Positions 16,450 to 23,608 of a DNA stretch of 32,437 nt are shown one piece after another. The notes below the pieces were generated by a model that was not told the origin of the DNA, did no database searches, and worked only from the letters and a program-made list of their open reading frames with translations. This stretch comes from an uncultured Clostridia bacterium. Lineage in GTDB: Bacteria; Bacillota; Clostridia; Christensenellales; Aristaeellaceae. A program made the position numbers and the translations under genes. Positions within the stretch are counted from its first letter, which is position 1. The number at the start of each line of letters is the position of its first letter. The stretch is taken from the NCBI GenBank assembly GCA_934663625.1, contig CAKUKP010000028.1, positions 1-32,437 on the forward strand, in the 5' to 3' direction.

Positions 16450-16689
16450 AAAAAACTTCGCCCCCTGTGTAAGGGGCGAAGCATAGCTCCGCTGTACCAC
16501 CCAACTTCGTTTCGCCGCGCGAAACCTCTCATCCGGATAACGAGGATGAATCCGTTCGCGCCTACTTCCGTTTCAGCGCGAAGGCTCCGAAGTGAACTTC
16601 ACCGCGGGATTTCGGTACAACGCTTTCAGCCGATGGCGCTGTTCTCTGCATCCCTGTCCGCAGCGGCTACTCTCTTCATCATCGCTTAT
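16450..16689 (-). ncRNA. T-box leader for tRNA-Phe
   Basis: This 240-nt leader fills most of the 368-bp gap before pheS. Read on the minus strand it has an AGTA motif at the base of stem I (16668-16671), then a specifier region GTGAAGTTCACTTC with a TTC (Phe) codon at 16594-16596. The T-box sequence TTGGGTGGTACAGCGG (16489-16504) follows, and then the terminator CTTCGCCCC/GGGGCGAAG (16456-16481) with a TTTTTT run. The UGGU in the T-box is complementary to the ACCA end of tRNA-Phe. Uncharged tRNA-Phe should stabilise the antiterminator and allow pheST transcription. Confidence 0.93.
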
Positions 16690-16695
16690 GCATCG

Positions 16696-16724
16696 ATTAT
16701 AGCATGTCCCGCCGCAGCTTGCAA
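16696..16724 (-). promoter_or_regulatory. promoter of the pheST T-box transcript
   Basis: On the minus strand, TTGCAA (16719-16724) and a perfect TATAAT (16696-16701) are separated by 17 bp. Transcription would start near 16689, just before stem I of the T-box. Confidence 0.85.
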
Positions 16725-16775
16725 GCCGTCCCGCGATTTATTAACAATCGCCAATCGCCCTGCGCCTGCGCATCC

Positions 16776-17912
16776 TCAGACGGATGCGTACTTCGGATAG
16801 AAGGTGGTTTTCGCAGTATTGCCGCGGGTATCGCTCCTGCTGGCGCGGTTCGACGGCGCTTCAAAATGATAGCAGAAATAGTATGCCGCGTCGTAGCAGC
16901 CGGACGCATCGTTCGATACCGATTTCAGATAATTATGTACCTTCGGATAATAATTTTCCAGTTCGTACTTCAGATAATACAGCTGCCCCAGCAGCGTGGT
17001 CGCATCGAAGCCGTTGCTCGCGCACCAGTTTTGCAGTCGGGTCTTTCTGCCCGCGTGCCATTGGCAGATGCCCACAGATGATCCGCTATCGCCGCTGGCG
17101 TTGGGACGGAAGCCGGATTCCGCCTTGATGTTGGCGAGCAGGCCGCTCGCCGCCGCGCTGTTGTAGCCCATTACCTTCACCGCGAAGGCGTAAATCAGTT
17201 CTTCATTGGAATACTTTCCGGATTCAAACACCGCTTCGATATCGGCGGATGTGCCGGGGTTCTTCCGGTTCGCTTCCGCCTCCTCGCGCGCCTTTGCCTC
17301 GGCCTCCGCGCGCGCCGCTGCTTCCGCCGCCGCTGCCGCTGCCGCCGCTGCTGCCGCCGCTTCGGCTTCCGCCCGCGCCTTTGCTTCCGCTTCCGCGCGC
17401 GCCGCCGCTTCCGCCGCCGCTGCTGCCGCTGCCGCCGCGTCCGCCGCGGAGGTATCGCCCTCGATGATCAAATGGCCGGTGTACATAAAGCCCACGTAGC
17501 CGTTGCGCTCCACCGCCGCGCAGCTGCCCTGCGTCGCCAGCACATATACCTCCAGCCCCGCCGGAACCGCCACGGAATAGCTGTTTATATCGGCGTACTG
17601 GAACACGCGGCTGTCCGTGTATACGATCGCGCGCTTTGCCACGCTCGCCACGGCGTTCATATCCGCCACGGGCGCAAATGCCGTATAGCCGCGGTAGCTG
17701 ACCTGTGCCACATTTTCATTGTACGCCAGCACGGTTACCACGCTGTTGGCGGGCATCGTTCCCCAATAGGAGGTTAAGCCTGCATCAAAATAAATGCGAA
17801 TGCCGCCGGCCTTGCCGATTGCGGAAAAGCTGTCCGCCAGCGCCGCGCTCGTCAATAAAAGCGCCAGCACCGTCAGCAGGGAAATAATGCGGGATAATCT
17901 TGTGTTTTTCAT
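16776..17912 (-). CDS. secreted SH3-like / phage-lysozyme-domain protein with Ala-rich helix
   Basis: This 378-residue exported protein has a signal peptide (1-26, ending ALA), two bacterial SH3-like repeats (about 30-90 and 94-150), a 60-residue linker of almost only Ala, Glu, Arg and Lys (156-215), and a C-terminal domain (232-375) resembling the phage tail lysozyme family (Phage_lysozyme2). Glu265 in NIKAESGF is the likely catalytic acid. The linker contains two near-identical units around EAAARAEAEAKAR and should form a long rigid helix. The ATG at 17912 is chosen because ATGGAGAAAAAGAG precedes it. It probably cleaves peptidoglycan at or outside the wall, with the SH3 repeats binding cell wall. 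A strong promoter lies at 17981-18009. Confidence 0.85.
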   Translation of the reverse strand: MKNTRLSRIISLLTVLALLLTSAALADSFSAIGKAGGIRIYFDAGLTSYWGTMPANSVVTVLAYNENVAQVSYRGYTAFAPVADMNAVASVAKRAIVYTDSRVFQYADINSYSVAVPAGLEVYVLATQGSCAAVERNGYVGFMYTGHLIIEGDTSAADAAAAAAAAAEAAARAEAEAKARAEAEAAAAAAAAAAAAEAAARAEAEAKAREEAEANRKNPGTSADIEAVFESGKYSNEELIYAFAVKVMGYNSAAASGLLANIKAESGFRPNASGDSGSSVGICQWHAGRKTRLQNWCASNGFDATTLLGQLYYLKYELENYYPKVHNYLKSVSNDASGCYDAAYYFCYHFEAPSNRASRSDTRGNTAKTTFYPKYASV

Positions 17913-17980
17913 CTCTTTTTCTCCATTATTTCGTTCGTAATCTTGGTCGCGATCTCGCAATCCGTCATTGTTCTGTAATA

Positions 17981-18009
17981 TTTATATCATAAAAGAAATA
18001 TTTTGTCAA
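17981..18009 (-). promoter_or_regulatory. promoter of the SH3/lysozyme gene
   Basis: On the minus strand, TTGACA (18004-18009) and TATAAA (17981-17986) are 17 bp apart, leaving a 5' leader of about 60 nt. Confidence 0.8.
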
Positions 18010-18040
18010 GCTTTTGAATTATTTTGCCGGAAATGGACAT

Positions 18041-18070
18041 AAAAAAGAAACGCTCCCCTCGGAACGTTTC
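18041..18070 (-). terminator. terminator of the gerM-rph-yfcE-Dabb operon
   Basis: On the minus strand a 10-bp stem (GAAACGTTCC/GGAGCGTTTC with one T-G wobble, 18047-18070) has a 4-nt loop and is followed by TTTTTT (18041-18046). It is the first good terminator after the Dabb gene but lies 340 bp beyond the stop codon. The intervening DNA is all repeat, as if elements had inserted between gene and terminator. Confidence 0.85.
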
Positions 18071-18124
18071 GGAACGCAGTCACTGCTCCCCTGATGATAC
18101 ATGACAGTATGATCGGTCGTTGCC

Positions 18125-18385
18125 CCTGCCTTCCTCTGATGATACGCACCGAAGACCCGCGAAGCGGGTTTCGGCAGCGCCGGACTGGCATTCGAAGAAT
18201 GCGTCCGGGCTGGTCGCGACTGCTAAAGGAAGGTGTCAGCGGCATTTGCCGATGACGGAAGGAGAGATAACGCACCTATCGAATTTAAGTAGGTTTGCTA
18301 GCTCTGTGATAGAGGTTCTCTCCCTCAGTCATCGCGACAAGTCGCGCTGCCAGCTCCCCCATCAGGTGGAGCCAAGAGGACGGCA
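18125..18385. repeat. palindromic intergenic repeat (MITE-like), interrupted
   Basis: The 500-bp gap 17913-18412 holds no gene; this block fills most of it. The right arm, read in reverse, contains GGGGGAGCTGGCAGC, a hairpin and GATGACTGAGGGAGAGA. The left arm contains AAGGAAGGTGTCAGC, a hairpin and GATGACGGAAGGAGAGA, so the two arms are diverged inverted copies. Each arm also begins with a terminal hairpin ending in CTGATG (18134-18141 on the left; reverse complement around 18359-18364 on the right). The left terminal hairpin CCTTCC...GGAAGG is split by copy A of another element. I see no open reading frame with coding character. Similar GGGAGCTGxCA / TGACTGAGGGAG repeats are, from memory, common in gut Clostridia. 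Confidence 0.65.
18144..18224 (-). repeat. modular hairpin element, copy A
   Basis: On the minus strand this 81-bp copy runs AGCAGTCGCGACC, hairpin 2 (CGGAC-g-CATTC-ttc-GAATG-cca-GTCCG), GCTGCCGAA, an inner hairpin (ACCCGC-ttc-GCGGGT) and CTTCGGTGCGT. CCGAA pairs with TTCGG around the inner hairpin. It matches copy B (24175-24275) in order, junction sequences and structure, with compensatory changes in the stems. Confidence 0.75.
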
Positions 18386-18412
18386 TAATTACTGCATTCT
18401 TTTCAGATGTTC

Positions 18413-18700
18413 TTAGAACTCATAGTCGCACGCGACGGAACTCTCGCGCACCTCGTGCATGTGCTTTTTGACGGGCAGATGCACCGGATGGGTGGGATAA
18501 GCGTCGAAGGCTTCGCGGCTGTCGAATACGCAGGTCAGCGCCAGATCATAGCTGCGTTCGCTGCCCAGAATGTCCGCGCCCGCCTCCAGATCCACCATGC
18601 CTTCGATTCTGCCCTTCATACCGTAAAAATTCTTCACCAGCTGCGGGATTTCGCTCTTGAATTCATCCTTGATTTTGAACATGACGATGTGACGGATCAT
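18413..18700 (-). CDS. Dabb-domain (stress-responsive A/B barrel) protein
   Basis: This 95-residue protein has the Dabb signature: an N-terminal MIRHIVMFKIKDEF strand and a C-terminal VHLPVKKHMHEV helix with the conserved histidines. Such proteins form dimeric ferredoxin-like barrels, and members of the family have various or unknown functions. The start at 18700 has ACAGGAGGAAGAAAAACA before it and overlaps the stop of the phosphodiesterase gene by 4 bp (ATGA). It is the last gene of the gerM-rph operon. No catalytic role can be assigned. Confidence 0.88.
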   Translation of the reverse strand: MIRHIVMFKIKDEFKSEIPQLVKNFYGMKGRIEGMVDLEAGADILGSERSYDLALTCVFDSREAFDAYPTHPVHLPVKKHMHEVRESSVACDYEF

Positions 18701-19209
18701 TGTTTTTCTTCCTCCTGTAATCTTTGATTCTGATACCAACCATCCACATCCAGGATGCGCGGTACGATATCCTTTTGCGTAACCTCCATCAGGCACATGC
18801 TGCCGCGGCACAGCGCGCCGGGATTGATCAGCAGCACATTGCCCACATACGCGGCGTACGGAAAGTGCGTATGGCCGAACAGCGCCGCGTCCATCTGATT
18901 TTCCTCGGCGTAATAGGATAGATTCGTATATCCATATTTCACGCCGTATTTATCGCCGTGCACCAGCAGAAACCGTTTGCCCTCGATGGTCACGCGCGCT
19001 TCGCGCGCCTCGCGGGACAGCATATCGCAATTGCCCGCCACCAGATCGATGGGCATTTCCGGCAGACGGCGGCGCAGCCACCGCGCATCCTCAACCACGT
19101 CGCCCAGAAAAAATACGCGATCGACCGCTTCCCGCTCGCACAGCAGGGCGAATCGTTCCAGATGCATCTCTCCGTTGTGCGAATCGGAGAATACTGCGAC
19201 GCGCGTCAT
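18697..19209 (-). CDS. YfcE/MJ0936-family metallophosphodiesterase
   Basis: This 170-residue calcineurin-like phosphoesterase has all metal-binding blocks: Asp9 and His11 (FSDSH), LGDVVED, GNCD, LLVHGD and ALFGHTHFP. The family hydrolyses phosphodiesters in vitro with Mn or Ni and its physiological substrate is unclear. It overlaps its upstream and downstream neighbours by 4 bp each, so it is tightly coupled in the operon. The Bacillus homologue (ysnB) also follows rph and rdgB. Confidence 0.92.
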   Translation of the reverse strand: MTRVAVFSDSHNGEMHLERFALLCEREAVDRVFFLGDVVEDARWLRRRLPEMPIDLVAGNCDMLSREAREARVTIEGKRFLLVHGDKYGVKYGYTNLSYYAEENQMDAALFGHTHFPYAAYVGNVLLINPGALCRGSMCLMEVTQKDIVPRILDVDGWYQNQRLQEEEKQ

Positions 19210-20528
19210 GCTTCGCGCTCCAGCTTCTTCAATAGTTTCTGAATGGCGCGCGCGCGATGGGAAATGGCGTTCTTCGCCGCGGGATCGGCGGTGCCGAAGC
19301 TTTCCTGCAAATCATCGGAGAAAAACAGCGGATCATAGCCGAAGCCGCCGTTTCCGGTGCGTTCGGTCAGGATTCTGCCCGTACATTTTCCATAGGCGGT
19401 CATCGGTTCATGGCCGGGGCGGCACAGCGCCACGGCGCAGCCGTAATGCGCGGTACGATCGGCCTTTCCATCCATTTCCTTCAGCAGCAGATCGTTGTTC
19501 GCTTCATCATCCCCGTGCACGCCGCAATAGCGCGCGGAATACACGCCGGGGCGGCCGTTCAGCGCGTCCACGCACAGGCCGGAATCATCCGCCAGCGTGG
19601 CGCACTTCGTGATGTTCATCAGCGCCTGCGCCTTGATCAGCGCGTTTTCTTCAAATGTTTCGCCGGTTTCCTCGACATCTACGCACACGCCCATTTCGCG
19701 CATGGAATAAACGTCGTACCGGTCGCCGAGGATCGCCTTGAGTTCCTTTAATTTGCCGAAGTTGTTGCTCGCCAACACCAGGCGGGGCTTTTTGAACAAT
19801 ACATCCGCGCGATCGCCCAGCGCGTCCAGCTGCGCCTGCATCAGCGCGCCGATGCCCTTTTCGCCCAGCGCCAGCAGCTGATCCAGTTCGCTTCTGGAAT
19901 AGGATTTATGTTCGCCGGTGCCCTGCACCTCCACAAAGCCCATTTCGCCCTGCGCATCGCGGGTCATGATGATGTTCATATCCACCTGTGCGCGGCTGTC
20001 CTGCTGATATTCCAGATCCAGCGTGCAGATATCGTCCACCACGCCCACGGAAATCGCCGCCACCTGACGCACGATCGGGGAATCCACCATTTCGCCGGAC
20101 GCGATCAGCTTATGCACCGCCAGACACAGCGCCACGAACGCACCGGTGATCGAAGCCGTGCGCGTTCCGCCGTCCGCCTGCAATACATCGCAATCGATGT
20201 ACACGGTGCGTTCGCCCGTGCGGGAAAAATCGCACGCCGCGCGCAGTGACCTGCCGATCAGGCGCTGAATTTCCACGCTTCTGCCATCCTTTTTCACGCC
20301 GTCCCGCGCCTTGCGCTGGGGCGTGGCGCCGGGCAGCATGGCGTATTCCGCCGTGAGCCAGCCCGTGCCCTTTCCCTTCAAAAAGGGCGGCACGCCATCC
20401 TGCACCGATGCGGTACACAGCACGCGCGTTCTGCCGCAGCAGATCAGCACGGAGCCAGCCGCCATTTCGGTATAATCGGGCAGAATGGTCACCGCCCGCA
20501 TTTCATCGCTTTTTCTGATCGTTTCCAT
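19206..20528 (-). CDS. RNase PH fused to RdgB/HAM1 XTP/dITP diphosphatase
   Basis: This 440-residue protein joins two enzymes that are separate in Bacillus. Residues 1-245 are RNase PH, the phosphate-dependent 3'-5' exonuclease that trims tRNA 3' ends. Examples of its motifs are GWLTAEYAMLPGATPQR, DGRSVEIQRLIGRSLRA and DCDVLQADGGTR. Residues 248-440 are the non-canonical purine NTP diphosphatase (ASNNFGKLKE at 253-262, TLADDSGLCVDALNGRPGVYSARY, GNGGFGYDPLF), which removes XTP and ITP. Both parts are full-length with intact motifs, so both activities are expected. There is no stop or frameshift at the junction (about residue 246). It lies between a GerMN gene and yfcE, matching the Bacillus gerM-rph-rdgB-ysnB order. 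Confidence 0.95.
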   Translation of the reverse strand: METIRKSDEMRAVTILPDYTEMAAGSVLICCGRTRVLCTASVQDGVPPFLKGKGTGWLTAEYAMLPGATPQRKARDGVKKDGRSVEIQRLIGRSLRAACDFSRTGERTVYIDCDVLQADGGTRTASITGAFVALCLAVHKLIASGEMVDSPIVRQVAAISVGVVDDICTLDLEYQQDSRAQVDMNIIMTRDAQGEMGFVEVQGTGEHKSYSRSELDQLLALGEKGIGALMQAQLDALGDRADVLFKKPRLVLASNNFGKLKELKAILGDRYDVYSMREMGVCVDVEETGETFEENALIKAQALMNITKCATLADDSGLCVDALNGRPGVYSARYCGVHGDDEANNDLLLKEMDGKADRTAHYGCAVALCRPGHEPMTAYGKCTGRILTERTGNGGFGYDPLFFSDDLQESFGTADPAAKNAISHRARAIQKLLKKLEREA

Positions 20529-20567
20529 CTTTCGTATTCCTCCGGTTCATTATCTGTTCGGGATTTT

Positions 20568-21686
20568 CTATTCGAAATCGAAAAGCATATCCGATTGCGT
20601 CTGAATGCTGTCGTACACAATATCATCCGCGACGTTGGCAAAGCTCGGCACCGCAAGCGCGCCCTTGCCGGGATCGTATTTTTCGCCTTCCACGTAAATT
20701 TCAACGCCCTTGATGCCTTCGAACTGCGTGCAGGTGAGCACCAGCGCCTTCAGCGCCAGCCGTCCGCCGTCGGTATTTTCCACCAACTGGGCAAATTCCT
20801 TCGTGAAATTCACCTTCGCCACGCCGTCCTGCACGGATACATCGATCAGACCGCAGCCCGCGGGCAGCGCGCGCTCCAGCGGACATGTGGCGGAAGGCCC
20901 CTTGGCAAGCTCCAGCACGGCGGTATTGACGTCCGCGCTCGAATGCACCATGCGCGTGACCGGAACCACCACGCTGCTGCCCTCGCACGGGAAATACAGC
21001 ATCACCGGCTTTGCGCCCGCCGATGTGGTCACGCCCGCTTCCAGATTGATATCGCCGCGCTCGAATGGCTTGGAAATATCCGTGCCGTGCGGCAGCTTTT
21101 CAAGCTTCTGTCCGCCCACCAGAATTTCTACCTTCTGCACCGTATCAAATTCGGTCAGCGTCTGCACGATGGCGGATACCATGTTGCTCTCCGCCGCCGC
21201 ATCCTCTACATTCAGCGCTTCCCTGCTCAGATCGATTCGCGCCAGCCCGTTCGCGATGTCCAGATCGATCTTCGTGCCCTCCGGCAGCACCGTGCGCAGG
21301 CCCAGCCGCGCGGCGTTCATATCGTTTTCGGATGATTTCACCATCAGGCTCAGCGTCGCCTTCGCCACGCCGTCCTGCTGTGCCACATTGCACATCACGG
21401 GCACAAGATAGCCGTAGTTATCCTGATAATACACCACGGTGGACATGGTTTTGCCCTTCGCGGGCGCGGGCGTCTGCGCCGCGGACGCGGCCTGCGAAGC
21501 GGTGGTCTGCGCATTCGGATCGATCGTTTCCTCCGGCGCGTTCACCGTAGGAACGGGCGTGATCGTGCGATCGCTGCTCGCCGTTTTGTTGTTCATGAAC
21601 GTCCAAACGCACGCCAGCGCAACCGCCGCAATCAGCAGCATCAGCGCCAGCATATACAGGTTTTTCTGCTTTCCGCCGGTTTTCAT
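20568..21686 (-). CDS. gerM: GerMN-domain protein (GerM-like)
   Basis: This 372-residue membrane-anchored extracytoplasmic protein has an N-terminal transmembrane segment (about 10-30), a Ser/Thr/Ala/Pro-rich stalk (about 35-78), and two GerMN domains (about 80-205 and 225-345). Both domains contain the GerMN pattern of a VARxD/VAKVxF strand followed by LTxF or CTQFxxIxxVxIxVxG. Bacillus GerM is a sporulation/germination protein that joins the channel complex between mother cell and forespore. The gene order with rph and rdgB supports orthology. ACVW is not a proper lipobox. The start has AAGGAGGGTTCCAT. Its promoter overlaps that of the divergent rqcH. Confidence 0.85.
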   Translation of the reverse strand: MKTGGKQKNLYMLALMLLIAAVALACVWTFMNNKTASSDRTITPVPTVNAPEETIDPNAQTTASQAASAAQTPAPAKGKTMSTVVYYQDNYGYLVPVMCNVAQQDGVAKATLSLMVKSSENDMNAARLGLRTVLPEGTKIDLDIANGLARIDLSREALNVEDAAAESNMVSAIVQTLTEFDTVQKVEILVGGQKLEKLPHGTDISKPFERGDINLEAGVTTSAGAKPVMLYFPCEGSSVVVPVTRMVHSSADVNTAVLELAKGPSATCPLERALPAGCGLIDVSVQDGVAKVNFTKEFAQLVENTDGGRLALKALVLTCTQFEGIKGVEIYVEGEKYDPGKGALAVPSFANVADDIVYDSIQTQSDMLFDFE

Positions 21687-21762
21687 ATGGAACCCTCCTT
21701 ATCCTGTTCTGCTTCAAAAAATGTATTCACAGCGGGAGGGACTTATTCCGGACGCTACCGCT

Positions 21763-21791
21763 ATTTTATCACATATCCTGCGGTTGCGCAA
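21763..21791 (-). promoter_or_regulatory. promoter of the gerM-rph operon
   Basis: On the minus strand, TTGCGC (21786-21791) and TAAAAT (21763-21768) are 17 bp apart. The -35 overlaps the -35 of the divergent rqcH promoter within the palindrome TTGCGCAA. Confidence 0.6.
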
Positions 21792-21812
21792 TCGGCAAAG
21801 CTGCGCTATAAT
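21784..21812 (+). promoter_or_regulatory. promoter of rqcH
   Basis: TTGCGC (21784-21789) and TATAAT (21807-21812) are 17 bp apart. The start codon follows at 21850 with GGAGGATACGCCA. Confidence 0.8.
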
Positions 21813-21849
21813 TGATATGTTTCAGAAACAGAAAATGGAGGATACGCCA

Positions 21850-23556
21850 ATGCCCCTTGATGGATTTACGCTGGGCGCGATCGCAAAGGAATTAAAGGCT
21901 ACGCTGTGCGGCGGCAGGATCGATAAAATCATCCAGCCGGAGCGCGATGAAGTGATCTTCACCATACGAAACGGCGGCGCAAATCATATGCTTCTTACCT
22001 CATCCAGCGTCGGCTGCGCCCGCGCGCACATCACCGTGCAGAAGAAAACCAGCCCGCTGGAGCCGTTTAACCTGTGCATGCTGATGCGCAAGCATTTGAT
22101 CGGCGGGCGAATTTCCGATATTCGCCAGATCGACTGCGACCGCATACTGGAAATTGAAATCGAGCATCTGAGCGATCTGGGCGACCGCACGCACAAGACG
22201 CTCATCTGCGAATTCATGGGCAAGCATTCCAACCTGATCTTCGTGGATGCGGAGGGCAGAATCATCGACAGCGCGCGCCGCGTGAGCGAAGCGATTTCCT
22301 CCGTGCGCGAGGTGCTGCCGGGACTGCGCTACGAACGCCCGCCGCAGCACGGCAAAATCCCCTTCGATTCCGTGCGCGCGGACGCGCTCTATTCGGCGAT
22401 GGCGGGGCGAAGCGGCAGCGTGCAGAAGCTGCTCTCCGATTGCATCAGCGGCCTGTCGCGCCAGACCGCGCGCGAAATCGCCTATCGCGCCTGCGGAAAC
22501 GCGGACGCGCATTCCAGCGAATGCGATCTGCATATCGTATGCGCCGCCGCGGAGGCGTTCTTTGCGCAGGATGCGCTGTCGCCCACGCTGGTATACGATG
22601 AAGGCGGCGCTCCCGCGGATGTAACCGCATTTCCCTATCAGATTTACGCCGGAATGCGCCTTGAACCGGCGGGCACGCTTTCGGAAGCTTTTGATCTGTT
22701 CTACCGCACGCGCGATCAGGCGGAGCGCATATCGCAGAAGAGCGCCGCCATCCATCGCGCGCTGAAAACCAACATCGAACGATGCGAAAAGAAGCTGGCG
22801 CTGCAGCGCGAAGCGCTGCTGGGCAGCGAACGCATGGAGGAATACCGCATCAAGGGCGAATTGCTGACCGCGAGCGCGCATCTGGTGCAGAAGGGACAAA
22901 AGAACATCGAACTGCCCAATTATTATGATCCCGATATGAAAATGCTGAAGGTGGATCTGGATGTGCGCCTTTCCGGAATGCAGAATGCACAGCGGTATTT
23001 CAAGCTGTATCAGAAGGCGCGCAATGCGCGCACGCTGGCGGCGGAACAGATCGAAAAGACCAGCGCGGAGCTTGCCTATCTGGAGGGACAGGCGGACAAT
23101 CTTACCAAGTGCGCGGGCGAGAGCGAATTATTTGAAATCCGGCAGGAGCTGGAAAAATACGGCTATATGCGCGCGAGCGGCAGCCGCCGACAGATCAAGC
23201 AGCTGCCCCCCTCCCAGCCGATGCGCTTTACCGCACCGGACGGACATACGATTCTGGTGGGCAGGAACAACCTGCAAAACGATAAGCTGACCTTTTCCGC
23301 GCAGCCGAACGAGGTATGGCTGCACGCGAAGGATATGCCGGGATCGCACGTGATCATCGTGGGTACGGAGCCCGATTCCGATACGATCCTGTACGCCGCG
23401 CGGATCGCCGCCGCCTATTCAAAGGGTGGCGCCTCCAGCAAGGTGCCGGTGGACTACACGCTGCGCAAATATGTAAAAAAGCCCGCCGGTGCAAAGCCGG
23501 GGTTCGTAATCTATACCAACCAGCGCACGCTGTACGTCGCGCCCATCGAAAAATAA
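21850..23556 (+). CDS. rqcH: ribosome quality control protein RqcH (NFACT family)
   Basis: This 568-residue Rqc2/NEMF homologue has an NFACT-N domain (about 1-260), a helix-hairpin and coiled-coil middle (about 275-420) and a C-terminal NFACT-R/DUF814 domain (about 440-560; WLHAKDMPGSHVII, YAARIAAAYSKG, VDYTLRKYVKKPAG). It binds obstructed 50S subunits and recruits tRNA-Ala to add alanine tails to stalled peptides. Asp97-Arg98 (CDRIL) coincide with the D97-R98 pair that Bacillus RqcH needs for tailing. The ATG at 21850 is set by GGAGG 8 nt upstream; in-frame sequence further upstream is the divergent promoter. Older annotations call this family fibronectin-binding. Confidence 0.95.
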   Translation: MPLDGFTLGAIAKELKATLCGGRIDKIIQPERDEVIFTIRNGGANHMLLTSSSVGCARAHITVQKKTSPLEPFNLCMLMRKHLIGGRISDIRQIDCDRILEIEIEHLSDLGDRTHKTLICEFMGKHSNLIFVDAEGRIIDSARRVSEAISSVREVLPGLRYERPPQHGKIPFDSVRADALYSAMAGRSGSVQKLLSDCISGLSRQTAREIAYRACGNADAHSSECDLHIVCAAAEAFFAQDALSPTLVYDEGGAPADVTAFPYQIYAGMRLEPAGTLSEAFDLFYRTRDQAERISQKSAAIHRALKTNIERCEKKLALQREALLGSERMEEYRIKGELLTASAHLVQKGQKNIELPNYYDPDMKMLKVDLDVRLSGMQNAQRYFKLYQKARNARTLAAEQIEKTSAELAYLEGQADNLTKCAGESELFEIRQELEKYGYMRASGSRRQIKQLPPSQPMRFTAPDGHTILVGRNNLQNDKLTFSAQPNEVWLHAKDMPGSHVIIVGTEPDSDTILYAARIAAAYSKGGASSKVPVDYTLRKYVKKPAGAKPGFVIYTNQRTLYVAPIEK

Positions 23557-23565
23557 TCAAAGATT

Positions 23566-23602
23566 GGCGGTGGAAGGATGCATTCCTTCCACCGCCAGTT
23601 TA
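23566..23602 (+). terminator. strong terminator, probably bidirectional
   Basis: A perfect 12-bp stem (GGCGGTGGAAGG with CCTTCCACCGCC, 23566-23577 and 23585-23596) is followed by AGTTTATTATATTT on the plus strand. It also lies at the end of the convergent TIGR04086 gene. Confidence 0.85.
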
Positions 23603-23608
23603 TTATAT

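Noticed and set aside
16733..16751. hairpin GCGATT/AATCGC as terminator of the SH3/lysozyme gene
   Set aside because: The stem is only 6 bp with no T run, so it cannot be called. The real 3' end of this transcript is unclear.
17260..17460. simple-sequence repeat as a non-coding microsatellite
   Set aside because: It is in frame within a well-supported gene and encodes a coherent Ala/Glu/Arg helix.
18006..18275. 89-codon frame on the minus strand in the repeat region
   Set aside because: It runs through the terminator and repeat copy A, is Arg/Pro-rich and has no family resemblance or ribosome binding site. The reading is an accident of the hairpin DNA.
18125..18385. CRISPR array
   Set aside because: The repeats are inverted and diverged, with no regular direct-repeat and spacer pattern and no cas genes nearby.
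21439..21849. N-terminal extension of rqcH
   Set aside because: The open frame continues upstream, but it crosses the divergent promoters and the gerM coding region. The ATG at 21850 has a proper ribosome binding site and matches the family N-terminus.
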